Shown piece by piece: positions 6,919-16,048 of a DNA stretch of 33,422 nt. Numbering within the stretch: the stretch's first letter is position 1; each line of letters starts with the position of its first letter. A program made the translations under genes and the position numbers. This DNA is from Klebsiella pneumoniae (GTDB lineage Bacteria > Myxococcota_A > UBA9042): the NCBI GenBank assembly GCA_945889325.1, contig CAMDBH010000038.1:1-33422 (forward strand), in the 5' to 3' direction. A model generated the notes under the pieces. That model was given only the letters and a program-made list of their open reading frames with translations. It was not told where the DNA came from and ran no database searches.

Positions 6919-9900
6919 ATGTTCAAAAAGCCCGAAACTTCACCGAATTTCCCTGAACTAGAACGCGAAATCGCCGCTTTCTGGCAAGCCAACAACACGT
7001 TCGCCCGCAGCGTGCGCGACGGAGGCAAAGGCGACTACGTCTTCTACGATGGCCCGCCGTTCGCCACGGGCACGCCGCACTATGGCCACCTTTTAGCCGG
7101 TACTATCAAAGACATCGTGCCGCGGTATCAAGCAATGCGCGGTTTTCGAGTCGAGCGGCGCTTCGGCTGGGATACCCACGGCTTGCCTGTTGAGATGGAG
7201 ATTGAGAAAGATCTCGGGTTAAAATCACCTTCAGAAGTAAAAGCTTACGGTGTGGCGCGCTACAACGAAGCTTGCCGCGCGATCGTGCTGCGTTACGTCG
7301 ACTTGTGGCGCACTACCGTACAGCGGATGGGCCGTTGGGTAGATTTTGACAACGATTACAAGACGATGAACCCCGAATTCATGGAGAGTGTCTGGGCGGT
7401 GTTCAAGCAGCTCTGGGATAAAAAGCTGATTTATCGCGGGCATAAAGTGATGCCGTATTCGTGGCGGCTGGGCACGCCGTTGTCGAATTTTGAAGCGGGG
7501 ATGGACTATCGCAGCGTGCAAGATCCCGCAGTTACTGTAGCTTTCAAGTCCAGTCGCCCCGATGGCGCGTACTTGTTGGCGTGGACGACGACGCCTTGGA
7601 CGTTGCCGTCGAACATGGGGCTTTGCGTCGGCGCGGAAATTGATTACGTCGTTGCCCAGGCCAAAGACGCACAAGCAACTGATCACAAATACATTTTGGC
7701 CCAAGCCCTGGCTGAGAAAGTGCTCGGCGCCGACTTCATTGTGCATGAAAAAATCGTCGGTGCGGCGCTTGTCGGCACGCGTTACACACCGCTGTTTGAT
7801 TGCTATGCTGAAGCGGCCCAAGACGGCGCTTTTCGCGTTGTTTCAGATGCTTATGTCAGTGTCGCCGAGGGCACCGGCATTGTCCATCAAGCGCCCGCTT
7901 TTGGCGAAGACGATTACCGCGTCGCCAAGACTTGGGGGCTGCCGTTCCGCGATGCTGTTGACAATGAAGGTAAATTCACCGGCGACGTGGCGGGCATTGC
8001 CGGCGGCAAGGTCGTGGGGGTTTTGGTCAAAGAAGCCGACAAATTGCTAATTGCCGATCTCAAGGCGCGCGGATTGCTGTTTAAACACGATACATTGGAG
8101 CACGAGTATCCGTTTTGCGAGCGTTCGGGCACGCCGCTGATTTACAAAGCGATGCCGACTTGGTTTGTGCGCGTGGAATCCGTGATTCCGGGTTCGCAAG
8201 AACCGCCGTTGCGCGATAAGATGGCGGTCAACAACGCGAAAACCCGCTGGGTGCCGGATTACGTCGGCGCCAAACGCTTCAGCAATTGGATCAAAGACGC
8301 CCGCGATTGGGCCATTTCGCGCAACCGATTTTGGGGCACGCCCTTGCCCATCTGGCAATGCGAAGGCTGCGGCGCCTATCACTGCATTGGCAGCATCGCA
8401 GAATTAAAACAGAAATCTGGCGTGGACGTCCACGATCTGCACAAACACCACGTCGATGGCCTGAATTGGCCGTGCGAAAATTGCGGCGGCACGTTTGCGC
8501 GCATCCCCGAAGTGCTGGATTGCTGGTTTGAATCCGGCGCGATGCCATACGCCCAGAACCATTACCCGTTTGAGAACAAGGATCTGGTTGAAGCCAACTT
8601 GCCCGCCGCGTTCATCGCCGAAGGGCTGGATCAAACCCGCGGCTGGTTTTACACGCTGCTGGTGCTTTCCACGGCCCTGTTCGATAAGCCCGCGTTTAGA
8701 AACGTGATTGTTAATGGTCTGATCTTGGCGGAAGACGGGCAGAAGATGTCCAAGCGGCTGAAGAATTACCCCGATCCGATGCAAATTATCGAGCAATACG
8801 GCGCAGATGCGTTGCGGGCGTACCTCGTCACCTCGCCGGCCGTGCGCGCCGAGCCGATGCGCTTTGCGGAAAGCGGTGTGCGCGAGGTTGTGCGTTCGGT
8901 GGTGCTACCTCTATGGAATGCTTACAGTTTTTTTGCGACCTACGCGGCTGCGGATCAGTGGCAACCGCCTGTGAGAGGCAGCGCTCTGCAGGAACGCGCG
9001 TTGCTTGATCGTTGGATTGTCAGCGTTTTGCAGACACTGATGCGCGACGTGAACGCGGAAATGGATGCGTATCGGCTGTACAACGTCATCCCGCGGGTAC
9101 TGGGTTTTATCGACGATCTGACCAATTGGTACATTCGCCGCAGTAGGCGGCGGTTTTGGAAAAACGACACTGCGCTGGATCACCAACACGCTTTTGAAAC
9201 GCTGTATGAAGTCCTGTGCCTATTTAGCCGTTTAATTGCCCCGATTTGTCCGTTTATCGCCGAGTCGTTGTATCGGCGTTTGGAGGTTGGTCAACGGGCC
9301 GATGCACAAGATAGCGTGCATTTGGAGGATTTTCCGCAATTCTCCGCCGATTGTGTCGATGCCGACCTGGAAGCTTCCATGGCCGTGTGTCGCAATGCCG
9401 TCACTTTAGGCCATAAATTGCGCGAGCAGCACAAGATCCGCGTGCGTCAGCCGTTGCAAGAAATCACTTTGGCGGGCAGTCACGCCCATCTGCCGCCGGA
9501 AGTGGCGACGATTCTGGCCGATGAGTTAAATGTCAAGTATATTCAGCAAGTTCAGGATGTACAGGCGCTGGTGCAACTGTCGGCAAAGGCGAATTTCAAG
9601 ACACTTGGGCGGCGCGCGGGGCCAAAAATGAAGGCGATTGCCGCGGCAGTGATCCAGTGGGATGCCGCGCAAATCGTGGCTGTACAAAGCGGTCAAGCCA
9701 TTGAAGTAGAAGGAGAACTGCTGACAGTCGACGATGTTGTGGTCCTGCAACAGGCCAGAGACGGCCATGTCGTCGCGACAGAAAACGGGCTGACGGTGGC
9801 TCTGGACACCGCCCTGACGCCAGCTTTGCTCGACGAAGGTTTGGTGCGCGAGGTGATCAGCCGCGTGCAAAATGCACGGAAAGATGCGGGGTTGCAGGTG

Positions 9901-10089
9901 GAAGATCGCATTGAACTCAGTTTGCGCACCGACTCCGTGCCGCTCGGACGCGCGATTGCGGCCGGCAAAAGTCTGATCAGCGATGAGGTGTTGGCTGTGC
10001 AACTACATGATCTAGCGATGGAACATCATCTCGTCGATTGCGCAGGTGAGCCGCTGCACATCGCTTTGCGGGCCGCAAATCGCGGTTGA
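6919..10089 (+). CDS. ileS: Isoleucyl-tRNA synthetase, type 2 (eukaryote-like)
   Basis: This class I aminoacyl-tRNA synthetase of 1056 residues charges tRNA-Ile and edits valine. Visible motifs are YDGPPFATGTPHYGH with the HIGH-type HYGH at 54-57, GWDTHGLPVE in the active site, and KMSKR at 609-613. The Cys pairs in CEGCGAYH and CENCGG lie in the catalytic insert region. The length, the FPELEREI/FWQANNTF opening and the FYDGPPFATG-x-PHYGH wording mark the IleRS2 subgroup shared with eukaryotes rather than the E. coli-type enzyme. IleRS2 enzymes are generally less sensitive to mupirocin (family knowledge). ATG 6919 is the natural start. The gene is preceded by the repeat-rich spacer and followed by an FHA gene 40 bp downstream. 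Confidence 0.97.
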   Translation: MFKKPETSPNFPELEREIAAFWQANNTFARSVRDGGKGDYVFYDGPPFATGTPHYGHLLAGTIKDIVPRYQAMRGFRVERRFGWDTHGLPVEMEIEKDLGLKSPSEVKAYGVARYNEACRAIVLRYVDLWRTTVQRMGRWVDFDNDYKTMNPEFMESVWAVFKQLWDKKLIYRGHKVMPYSWRLGTPLSNFEAGMDYRSVQDPAVTVAFKSSRPDGAYLLAWTTTPWTLPSNMGLCVGAEIDYVVAQAKDAQATDHKYILAQALAEKVLGADFIVHEKIVGAALVGTRYTPLFDCYAEAAQDGAFRVVSDAYVSVAEGTGIVHQAPAFGEDDYRVAKTWGLPFRDAVDNEGKFTGDVAGIAGGKVVGVLVKEADKLLIADLKARGLLFKHDTLEHEYPFCERSGTPLIYKAMPTWFVRVESVIPGSQEPPLRDKMAVNNAKTRWVPDYVGAKRFSNWIKDARDWAISRNRFWGTPLPIWQCEGCGAYHCIGSIAELKQKSGVDVHDLHKHHVDGLNWPCENCGGTFARIPEVLDCWFESGAMPYAQNHYPFENKDLVEANLPAAFIAEGLDQTRGWFYTLLVLSTALFDKPAFRNVIVNGLILAEDGQKMSKRLKNYPDPMQIIEQYGADALRAYLVTSPAVRAEPMRFAESGVREVVRSVVLPLWNAYSFFATYAAADQWQPPVRGSALQERALLDRWIVSVLQTLMRDVNAEMDAYRLYNVIPRVLGFIDDLTNWYIRRSRRRFWKNDTALDHQHAFETLYEVLCLFSRLIAPICPFIAESLYRRLEVGQRADAQDSVHLEDFPQFSADCVDADLEASMAVCRNAVTLGHKLREQHKIRVRQPLQEITLAGSHAHLPPEVATILADELNVKYIQQVQDVQALVQLSAKANFKTLGRRAGPKMKAIAAAVIQWDAAQIVAVQSGQAIEVEGELLTVDDVVVLQQARDGHVVATENGLTVALDTALTPALLDEGLVREVISRVQNARKDAGLQVEDRIELSLRTDSVPLGRAIAAGKSLISDEVLAVQLHDLAMEHHLVDCAGEPLHIALRAANRG

Positions 10090-10129
10090 GTTTCGGACTT
10101 TTGACGCCGTGCCCCGCGTGCCGTAGAGT

Positions 10130-11746
10130 TTGTGCGACGCGCAGTGCGCGATAGGCTGGTGTGCGATCCAACTGAATCCTCCCCCTTTGCCGCTTTTTGG
10201 CTCCTTCCTTTTTGTCGAAGACGAGGGCGTCGTTCTGCGTTATGCTTTGGAAAACGACCATGTGCGCATCGGCCGCGATCCCAGCAATGACATTTGGATC
10301 GACAACCCGGCTGTGCGCCCGCACACCCTGCTGGTGTACCGCCGCGAGGACGAGTACAACATCAAAGTCTATGACGGTGCTAAGGTTTTGCTCAACGGAG
10401 CTCCCGTCACCGGCATGCACAAACTCTATAGCGGCGATCGCATCGGCGTGGCCGACCGCGAATTCTTATATGGCCGCGATGACACGCCGCCTGCGATAGC
10501 CTTGGGTCTAACCGTAGTTATGGACGGCGCCGTCAGCCACGCCGTGGCGTTTCGCCGCACGCGTTTGCGTGTCGGCCGCCGCGGTGCCGATTTGGTCTTG
10601 AACGACCCAAGCGTGGCTGATCAACACTTTGAAATCGAATGTTACGGTGCCGACGCCACTTTCATCGCCTGCAGCGGCAGCGCGCAAGGTGTTTTTGTCA
10701 AAGGTGTCAAAGTCGACGGCCGCAGGCGATTGGGTGAAGGTGCCATGATTACGGCCGGTCGCGTGACGTTGCGGCTGCACCTGATGCCCAATGAGGCCCA
10801 CGGACTGCTGCTAGCCGAAGGATTGCCGGACAAACCCAAAGTCCCAGTCGGTGCCCCGTCGCCGATGGATCGCTCTGCGGGCCTGCGCCACGATCCGGGC
10901 GCGCAATCGCCCCGGCAGCGCGCGGGCGACTCTCGTCCCGTGCAAGGCGGCTTCATTCGGCCGCTGCATCAGCAGAATTCGGTGTCGTCTCCGCCGGTTT
11001 CGTCGCCGCAGGCGATCGCGCAACGCAGCCCGCCGCCGGAACCGAGCGCCGTTCCGGTGACCGAGATCGGCTCATTGGCGCAGATGCTGGTTGCACAGAA
11101 AGCGGCGCAAGGTCAGCCGGGACCGACTGGCTTGATTCGCAAGACGCCGGGGCAGCAATCCTCGCCGCAACAAGCGGTGCCGCAACGCCAAGCGGTGCAC
11201 GTCAAGCCCGAGGTGATGGCGGGCGGGCATCCGGATCCGATTGCGGAACATCTGCAGCAACAAAATGCCCGTCAACTGCGCGCGCGACCGCGCGAGGAAA
11301 TCGGCGACATGCAAGCGGTGAGTCGACTTTCGGTCGATGACGATGAGGAGATGCATCGCCTCAAAACCAACGTGCTGGACACAAATCTCGTGCGCGATCA
11401 TAGCTTTGAACGGCAGCGCGATGTGCCGCCACCGCTACCGCGTTCCAGCAAAGGCGGCAACACCCAAGTGCTGGATACCATTGCGCCCAGTCCTGAACCG
11501 CGGCGCAACAGTGGCTTTGACAAACCCGCCCAGACGTTTACCTATGACCCCAATACCGGCGCCCGCATTCCGGAACGCCGAGGGCCGCGCGTCGGTGACG
11601 ACGCCTCACGCCCACCGGCCCTGCCGCCGCTGCAAGCCGCCGAGCCGACCGATCGGCCGCAACAACGCCGCGGTCCGCGCGTCGGCGAGGACGCGTATCG
11701 TCCGCCTGCCGTGCCCGTGCCACAGCGTCGCCGAGATGACGAGTAG
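10130..11746 (+). CDS. Double-FHA domain protein with disordered Pro/Gln-rich tail
   Basis: FHA domains normally bind phosphothreonine peptides. Two can be seen: about 25-115 (IGRDPSND at 47, HTLL at 65, LLNG at 88) and about 127-217 (VGRRGADL at 148, QHFEI at 165). In both, the Ser that usually contacts the phosphate is replaced (Arg63 and Ala163 positions), and the second also has Lys where the ligand-binding Asn is expected (FVKG). Domain 2, and perhaps domain 1, may therefore not bind phosphopeptides. Residues 230-538 are low-complexity, rich in Pro, Gln, Arg and Ser, with a duplicated RRGPRVG-D/E-DA-x-RPPA element near the end. The TTG start at 10130 is uncertain; the first conserved strand begins near residue 25. 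Confidence 0.8.
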   Translation: MCDAQCAIGWCAIQLNPPPLPLFGSFLFVEDEGVVLRYALENDHVRIGRDPSNDIWIDNPAVRPHTLLVYRREDEYNIKVYDGAKVLLNGAPVTGMHKLYSGDRIGVADREFLYGRDDTPPAIALGLTVVMDGAVSHAVAFRRTRLRVGRRGADLVLNDPSVADQHFEIECYGADATFIACSGSAQGVFVKGVKVDGRRRLGEGAMITAGRVTLRLHLMPNEAHGLLLAEGLPDKPKVPVGAPSPMDRSAGLRHDPGAQSPRQRAGDSRPVQGGFIRPLHQQNSVSSPPVSSPQAIAQRSPPPEPSAVPVTEIGSLAQMLVAQKAAQGQPGPTGLIRKTPGQQSSPQQAVPQRQAVHVKPEVMAGGHPDPIAEHLQQQNARQLRARPREEIGDMQAVSRLSVDDDEEMHRLKTNVLDTNLVRDHSFERQRDVPPPLPRSSKGGNTQVLDTIAPSPEPRRNSGFDKPAQTFTYDPNTGARIPERRGPRVGDDASRPPALPPLQAAEPTDRPQQRRGPRVGEDAYRPPAVPVPQRRRDDE

Positions 11747-11767
11747 GATCGAAAAAAGGGTTCCCAG

Positions 11768-12646
11768 TTGCAACTATCTATCTTCGATGAAGAATCTCGG
11801 CCACTTTTGCAGGCGCCCAAAGGGCAATTGCTCAAATGGGTGGGCAACAAGCAACGTTTTGCGCCGGCCATCGTTCAAGCGTTTCCGCGCAAATTCAACA
11901 GCTACTTTGAACCCTTCTTGGGCAGTGGCGCCGTTCTTGGCACGTTGGCACCTAAGAAAGGTCAAGCATCCGATGTGCTTGCGCCGCTGATCGGCATTTG
12001 GCAATGGTTGCAAAACGATCGCCAAGGTTTGGTCGACGCCTACGCGGAACGCTGGCACGCGGCGATGGCGGGGGATAAAGTCGCTATTTATTTAGAGATT
12101 CGTGCGCGCTACAACCTCAGCCGCGATCCCGCCGATTTTCTGTTCTTGGCCCGCACCTGCTATGGCGGCGTGATTCGCTTCACCAAAGACAGCACGATGA
12201 ACACGCCGTGTGGGCCGCATCGCCCGATTCCGCCTGAAGTTTTTGACAAACGGTCGCAGATTTGGCAACAACGGGTGGCCAATGTGGCCTTTATTCACCG
12301 CGATTTTGAAACGGCGCTCGATGCGGCAAAAGAAGGCGATTTGGTCTACTGCGACCCGCCGTATGCCGACAGTGAAACAACGCTCTATGGCGCACAAGCT
12401 TTCTCGCTCACTCGGCTTTTTGCCGCGATCCTGCGCTGCAAAGATCGCGGTGTGTTCGTGGCGCTGAGCATCGACGGTTCGAAGCGGTCGGGGACACATC
12501 TGTGCAATGTCCCCATTCCGGAAGGTCTTTTTGAAACCGAAGCCCTTATCGACGTCGGGCGCTCGATGCTGCGGCGTTTTCAGATGCAAGGGCAAACGCT
12601 TGAAAGTGAAGTCGTCGCCGATCGCTTGCTGTGTACTTGGCTGTAA
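11768..12646 (+). CDS. Adenine-specific DNA methyltransferase, D12 class (Dam-like)
   Basis: This 292-residue protein is expected to transfer a methyl group from S-adenosylmethionine to N6 of adenine in DNA. Motifs in D12 order are KWVGNKQR at 23-30 (usually KWaGGK), YFEPFLGSGAV with the SAM-binding FLGSG at 50-54, and the catalytic DPPY at 196-199 (VYCDPPYADSETTLYG). The TTG at 11768 is preceded by AAGGG at good distance. No restriction endonuclease or specificity gene is nearby, so it is a solitary enzyme. GATC is the usual target of Dam relatives but cannot be read from this sequence. The abundance of GATC-containing GCGATCGC sites in the window is suggestive. The gene converges on the next one with only 8 bp between. 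Confidence 0.88.
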   Translation: MQLSIFDEESRPLLQAPKGQLLKWVGNKQRFAPAIVQAFPRKFNSYFEPFLGSGAVLGTLAPKKGQASDVLAPLIGIWQWLQNDRQGLVDAYAERWHAAMAGDKVAIYLEIRARYNLSRDPADFLFLARTCYGGVIRFTKDSTMNTPCGPHRPIPPEVFDKRSQIWQQRVANVAFIHRDFETALDAAKEGDLVYCDPPYADSETTLYGAQAFSLTRLFAAILRCKDRGVFVALSIDGSKRSGTHLCNVPIPEGLFETEALIDVGRSMLRRFQMQGQTLESEVVADRLLCTWL

Positions 12647-12654
12647 TTACTCGC

Positions 12655-12990
12655 TTACATATCCGTCTGGCTGGCATCGCTGCTCAAAATAACTTCGCTG
12701 GTCATGCTTGAGTCGACCTTCGCCCCTGTGTCAGCTGTGGTTCCATTGTCGACGCTCGATGCGTAGTCGGTGACGCCGGCGTCTGCCTTGACGGTGACAC
12801 AGGCGCCGTCGCATTCCTCACAGACATTGGTGGTTTGATTGCATTTGTGGTGGCCGTCGGCCGCGCATTGGCTGTCGCTTGTGCAAGCGACGCTAATGGG
12901 TGTGCGGGTGGCCGAACAGCTGTCTAATCCACCGAAAAGAGCGACGGCCAGCAGGCTTAGACTGAACATGAATGTGAAAAGACGCTGCAT
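12655..12990 (-). CDS. Small Cys-rich lipoprotein-like protein
   Basis: This 111-residue protein starts at ATG 12990, which has a GAGGAAG ribosome site; the longer in-frame reading lacks a signal peptide. A hydrophobic leader (LFTFMFSLSLLAVALFGG) ends at LDSC, an imperfect lipobox. A compact Cys cluster follows (CTSDSQCAADGHHKC...CEECDGAC), then a tail of about 50 residues rich in Asp, Ser, Thr and Ala that runs to the end of the protein. The order, with the Cys knot before the acidic tail, is reversed relative to the larger lipoproteins of this window. The function is unknown. It lies 83 bp downstream of the membrane sulfatase gene on the same strand. Confidence 0.7.
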   Translation of the reverse strand: MQRLFTFMFSLSLLAVALFGGLDSCSATRTPISVACTSDSQCAADGHHKCNQTTNVCEECDGACVTVKADAGVTDYASSVDNGTTADTGAKVDSSMTSEVILSSDASQTDM

Positions 12991-13073
12991 TGTTGCTTCC
13001 TCGTGTGACCGCACATCGGTTTGCATCTTACCGTCGCCGCGCGTCGCGGCAAACAAATGTGCAACACCAAATG

Positions 13074-15986
13074 TTACTTAAGAATTTCGATGGTCGCCGC
13101 CAGCGCCCGCGCCTCAGCGTCAATCGGCAAACCGGCACCCGTTGCCGGCAAACGCTGGTGCGGCGTCGCCAGGCTCGGCCCCCACATCCCGATATATACA
13201 CTGATTTTGCCCAGCGGCCAATCGATGGGCACGGTCCACTCGTGTTCATCTTCAATGATGTCACCCACTTGCCAAAGTTTGGTCGGATAGCCGCCCTTAA
13301 CGGGGATATGGCTGTCGTTGAGGAAACGCTTTTGCTGGCCCACAAAATGCACAAACAAATCGCAGAATTTGGGCGGCACGCGCAAGACTTGAAAATGGTA
13401 GCGCAAAACTACCTTGTCGCCGCGGTGCACCTTTTGCCCGTCGCCATCCACAGCAAACACCCGCACTGCATCGCCGAACACGACCTGCAGCGGTTGCGGC
13501 CCCACAATCGGCAGAGGATGCACGTAACCTTTCAATGCAACAGATAGTTTCTTGTAGTGTGCCACCTGAGGCTTGGGCGGGCGGTCGGCGTTGTGCACGG
13601 TCCACTCGCTTAAATACACGCTTTTGTCGACATCGATCGGCAGACCCTTGCCCGCGACCAAGCTCCGCTTGTCGCCATCGTCGCTATTATAAAAGCCGAT
13701 GGTTAAGTCATACGTGCCGCTTGGCGCACCGGTATCAACACGCAACCACGCGTGATCGGTTACATATTCGCCTTTTTTCCATTTCGACACGGGATACGAT
13801 CCTTCGACCGGCACGTGATCCAAGCGCAAAAATGCGTCATCCGGACCGTTTAGGTGGGTGAAAAACTGCCAACCGGGTTCAGGATCGCGCAGGACTTGGA
13901 AAATCAGGGTCGCCCACACCGCGTCCCCCGCCTTAACATCCGTTTTTTCAACATCATAGCTGAGCAGCCGCGCGAAATCGCCAAAAACAATGTCGGCGGG
14001 ATGGGCGATCTTGGGCGCAGACTTCGAGACAAACGGCGCTTTTCGCAGACTGGCTTGCGATTCCCACCTCGCGTTGCTTTCTGCTTTCCAGCGTTGCATC
14101 CGCGCCTTGCGCTCCTCCAAAACTTTTGCGTCTGTCGCGGTCGCCACATCGGCCATTTCCAACGGATCTTTAATTAAATCATACAGCTCTATCGGCTTGC
14201 GATCGTAATTCCACAGCGTCTTCTGGGTCAAACTGCGCAATCCCAAGCCGAATTTGTGGTGCCAGCAGGAGAAGAACAATTCCTCGTGGCCTTGGGTCGA
14301 CAGCAGGCTTTTGCCCGGCAACTCGCCTTTGACAATAGGCAATTGCAGCGCATCGAGCACCGTCGGCAAGACATCGATATTTTGCCACAACCCAGTTGCC
14401 ACGCGTGGCTGCTGCCCCGGCGCAACGACCAGCAAGGGAATGCGCAAGATCTCATCGTACAACGCGGAATCATGCTGAAAAACCCCGTGCTCGCCGAACG
14501 CCTCGCCGTGATCCCCGATGAACACCCACACCGTTTTGTCATTTAACCCGCGTTTTTCATAGGCGTTGTACAAATCTTGCAAAAAGGCGTCCTGATACGC
14601 AATGGCGTTGAGGTAGCTGTTGAGGGTGCCATCTTTGGCAAAATCTTGCTTTTTCCATGACTTAGGTGTCACGTACGGATGATGCGGCGTCAGGGTCAGG
14701 AAGGCCTGAAAAAACGGCGCACCGTTTTGTGCATCCACCCAGCGCATAGCGGGCGCGAGCAGCGCGCGATCTTCATAGCCGAAATAGTTAATTTCTTCCC
14801 AGCCTTTGGCGTCGCCCTTGGCGTCCAATTCCTCCTTGGCGACCAAGCTGTCAAAGCCAAATTCGGCGACCAAATCGCGGTTGCGTTCAAAGACCGATTC
14901 GGACGACATGAAATAGCCGGTGGCCCAACCTTGGCGGCGCAAAATCCTGGCGAGGCAATCCGTGGGAATCGAGCCGGGACTGGCTTCATCAAATGTCGCT
15001 GAAATCTTGGGGGCAATGCCGCAGTGCACCGGCAAAAGCGACTTTGTGGTATGCGGGATCGTGGTGAAAGCGAATTCCGCGCGCACGCCTTTTTTCGCCA
15101 GTTGATTCATAAACGGCGTTGTTTTCAAAGCCGGATTGTACAACGTCGTCGACAACGCCCGTGTGGATTCAAGCACCACCAGCACGACATTGTAGGGCTT
15201 GGTTTGGGCATTGCGCACCACCAGTAGGGGCGCGATTGGCGCAATTTCTGCAACAGTCTCATGACTTTGCTCAACACCGAGACTAGATTCAATAGCCGTT
15301 TGCACCAACCCCGCCATCGGCGAACCGCGGAGCGGTTGCAACTTTGCGGGCAAGGCGTTGGGCAGCCAATGGGGGACGATCGCAGCGACGGCGGCTAAGA
15401 TAAGCCATTTCCAAGCCAAAGGTTTCTGCACAGCATCCTTGCTCGCCAGCCGGCGCCGGACCGGCGGCAACGCCAAAAGGACAACCGGCAGCAACGCCGC
15501 TGTGCTCACGGCGACGATCGACAACGGGCCAACCTCGCTCATGACGATTTTGCGCAGCATTGGAAAATTTTGAAGTGAAAATACCAGTATCGATGCGTTC
15601 AACAGGGCGCCCGTCGTGATCCAGAACGCGTGTTCGACCACGACCAGGACCAACCACAGCACGGTGAAACCCTGCGCCGTGCGGCGCAGCCACGTTTGCG
15701 CTGTTCCGCGCGCTCGATAAAGAAAGATCAGCCAAAACAGGGCCCAAAGCAGGCTGAAACGCAGATCGGCGATGAGCGCAAACACAAGCGCAATCGGCTG
15801 CAACGGCGACGATTGATGAACAACTTTGTGGGTCTTGGTCGCCAGCGTCAGGAGGGTCGGCGCAACGGTTAGCAGCGCGACGAACAACACTTGCGCGTGC
15901 GAGGGCGCAAGCAGGCGCGCGCGCGCATGCCCCACGAAATTGCGCAGATGGGTGAGAAATTGCCGCAAGCCAAACCGATCAGCCAC
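13074..15986 (-). CDS. Membrane sulfatase/phosphotransferase-like enzyme with two beta-sandwich-like repeats
   Basis: This 970-residue inner-membrane protein has about five N-terminal membrane segments (near 30-50, 64-90, 106-126, 155-175 and 190-207). A sulfatase-fold domain of the LTA-synthase/phosphoethanolamine-transferase kind spans about 263-600. It has VVLVVLEST with a metal-binding Glu273, TIPHTTKS with a probable Thr nucleophile near 314, HHPY at 435-438 and GDHGEAFGEHG at 491-501. There is no CxPxR sulfatase signature, which argues for transfer of a phospho-group rather than sulfate hydrolysis. The C-terminal third has two similar segments (about 660-790 and 830-950), each reading FGD...hFQVLR...F-x-HhNG/VGQ...D-HhPVxGxYP-x-W, resembling a beta-sandwich seen on some envelope glycosyltransferases. 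Start GTG 15986 has a weak ribosome site. The substrate is unknown; envelope glycolipid or polysaccharide decoration is likely. Confidence 0.8.
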   Translation of the reverse strand: MADRFGLRQFLTHLRNFVGHARARLLAPSHAQVLFVALLTVAPTLLTLATKTHKVVHQSSPLQPIALVFALIADLRFSLLWALFWLIFLYRARGTAQTWLRRTAQGFTVLWLVLVVVEHAFWITTGALLNASILVFSLQNFPMLRKIVMSEVGPLSIVAVSTAALLPVVLLALPPVRRRLASKDAVQKPLAWKWLILAAVAAIVPHWLPNALPAKLQPLRGSPMAGLVQTAIESSLGVEQSHETVAEIAPIAPLLVVRNAQTKPYNVVLVVLESTRALSTTLYNPALKTTPFMNQLAKKGVRAEFAFTTIPHTTKSLLPVHCGIAPKISATFDEASPGSIPTDCLARILRRQGWATGYFMSSESVFERNRDLVAEFGFDSLVAKEELDAKGDAKGWEEINYFGYEDRALLAPAMRWVDAQNGAPFFQAFLTLTPHHPYVTPKSWKKQDFAKDGTLNSYLNAIAYQDAFLQDLYNAYEKRGLNDKTVWVFIGDHGEAFGEHGVFQHDSALYDEILRIPLLVVAPGQQPRVATGLWQNIDVLPTVLDALQLPIVKGELPGKSLLSTQGHEELFFSCWHHKFGLGLRSLTQKTLWNYDRKPIELYDLIKDPLEMADVATATDAKVLEERKARMQRWKAESNARWESQASLRKAPFVSKSAPKIAHPADIVFGDFARLLSYDVEKTDVKAGDAVWATLIFQVLRDPEPGWQFFTHLNGPDDAFLRLDHVPVEGSYPVSKWKKGEYVTDHAWLRVDTGAPSGTYDLTIGFYNSDDGDKRSLVAGKGLPIDVDKSVYLSEWTVHNADRPPKPQVAHYKKLSVALKGYVHPLPIVGPQPLQVVFGDAVRVFAVDGDGQKVHRGDKVVLRYHFQVLRVPPKFCDLFVHFVGQQKRFLNDSHIPVKGGYPTKLWQVGDIIEDEHEWTVPIDWPLGKISVYIGMWGPSLATPHQRLPATGAGLPIDAEARALAATIEILK

Positions 15987-16048
15987 ACAGCAGACGTGGG
16001 CAAGGTCGGACAGCCTATCGTGAAAATGCAGCGAACGCTAGCGATGGA

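Noticed and set aside
11768-12646. Restriction-modification system
   Set aside because: Only the methyltransferase is present; neighbours are an FHA protein and a small lipoprotein, with no endonuclease.
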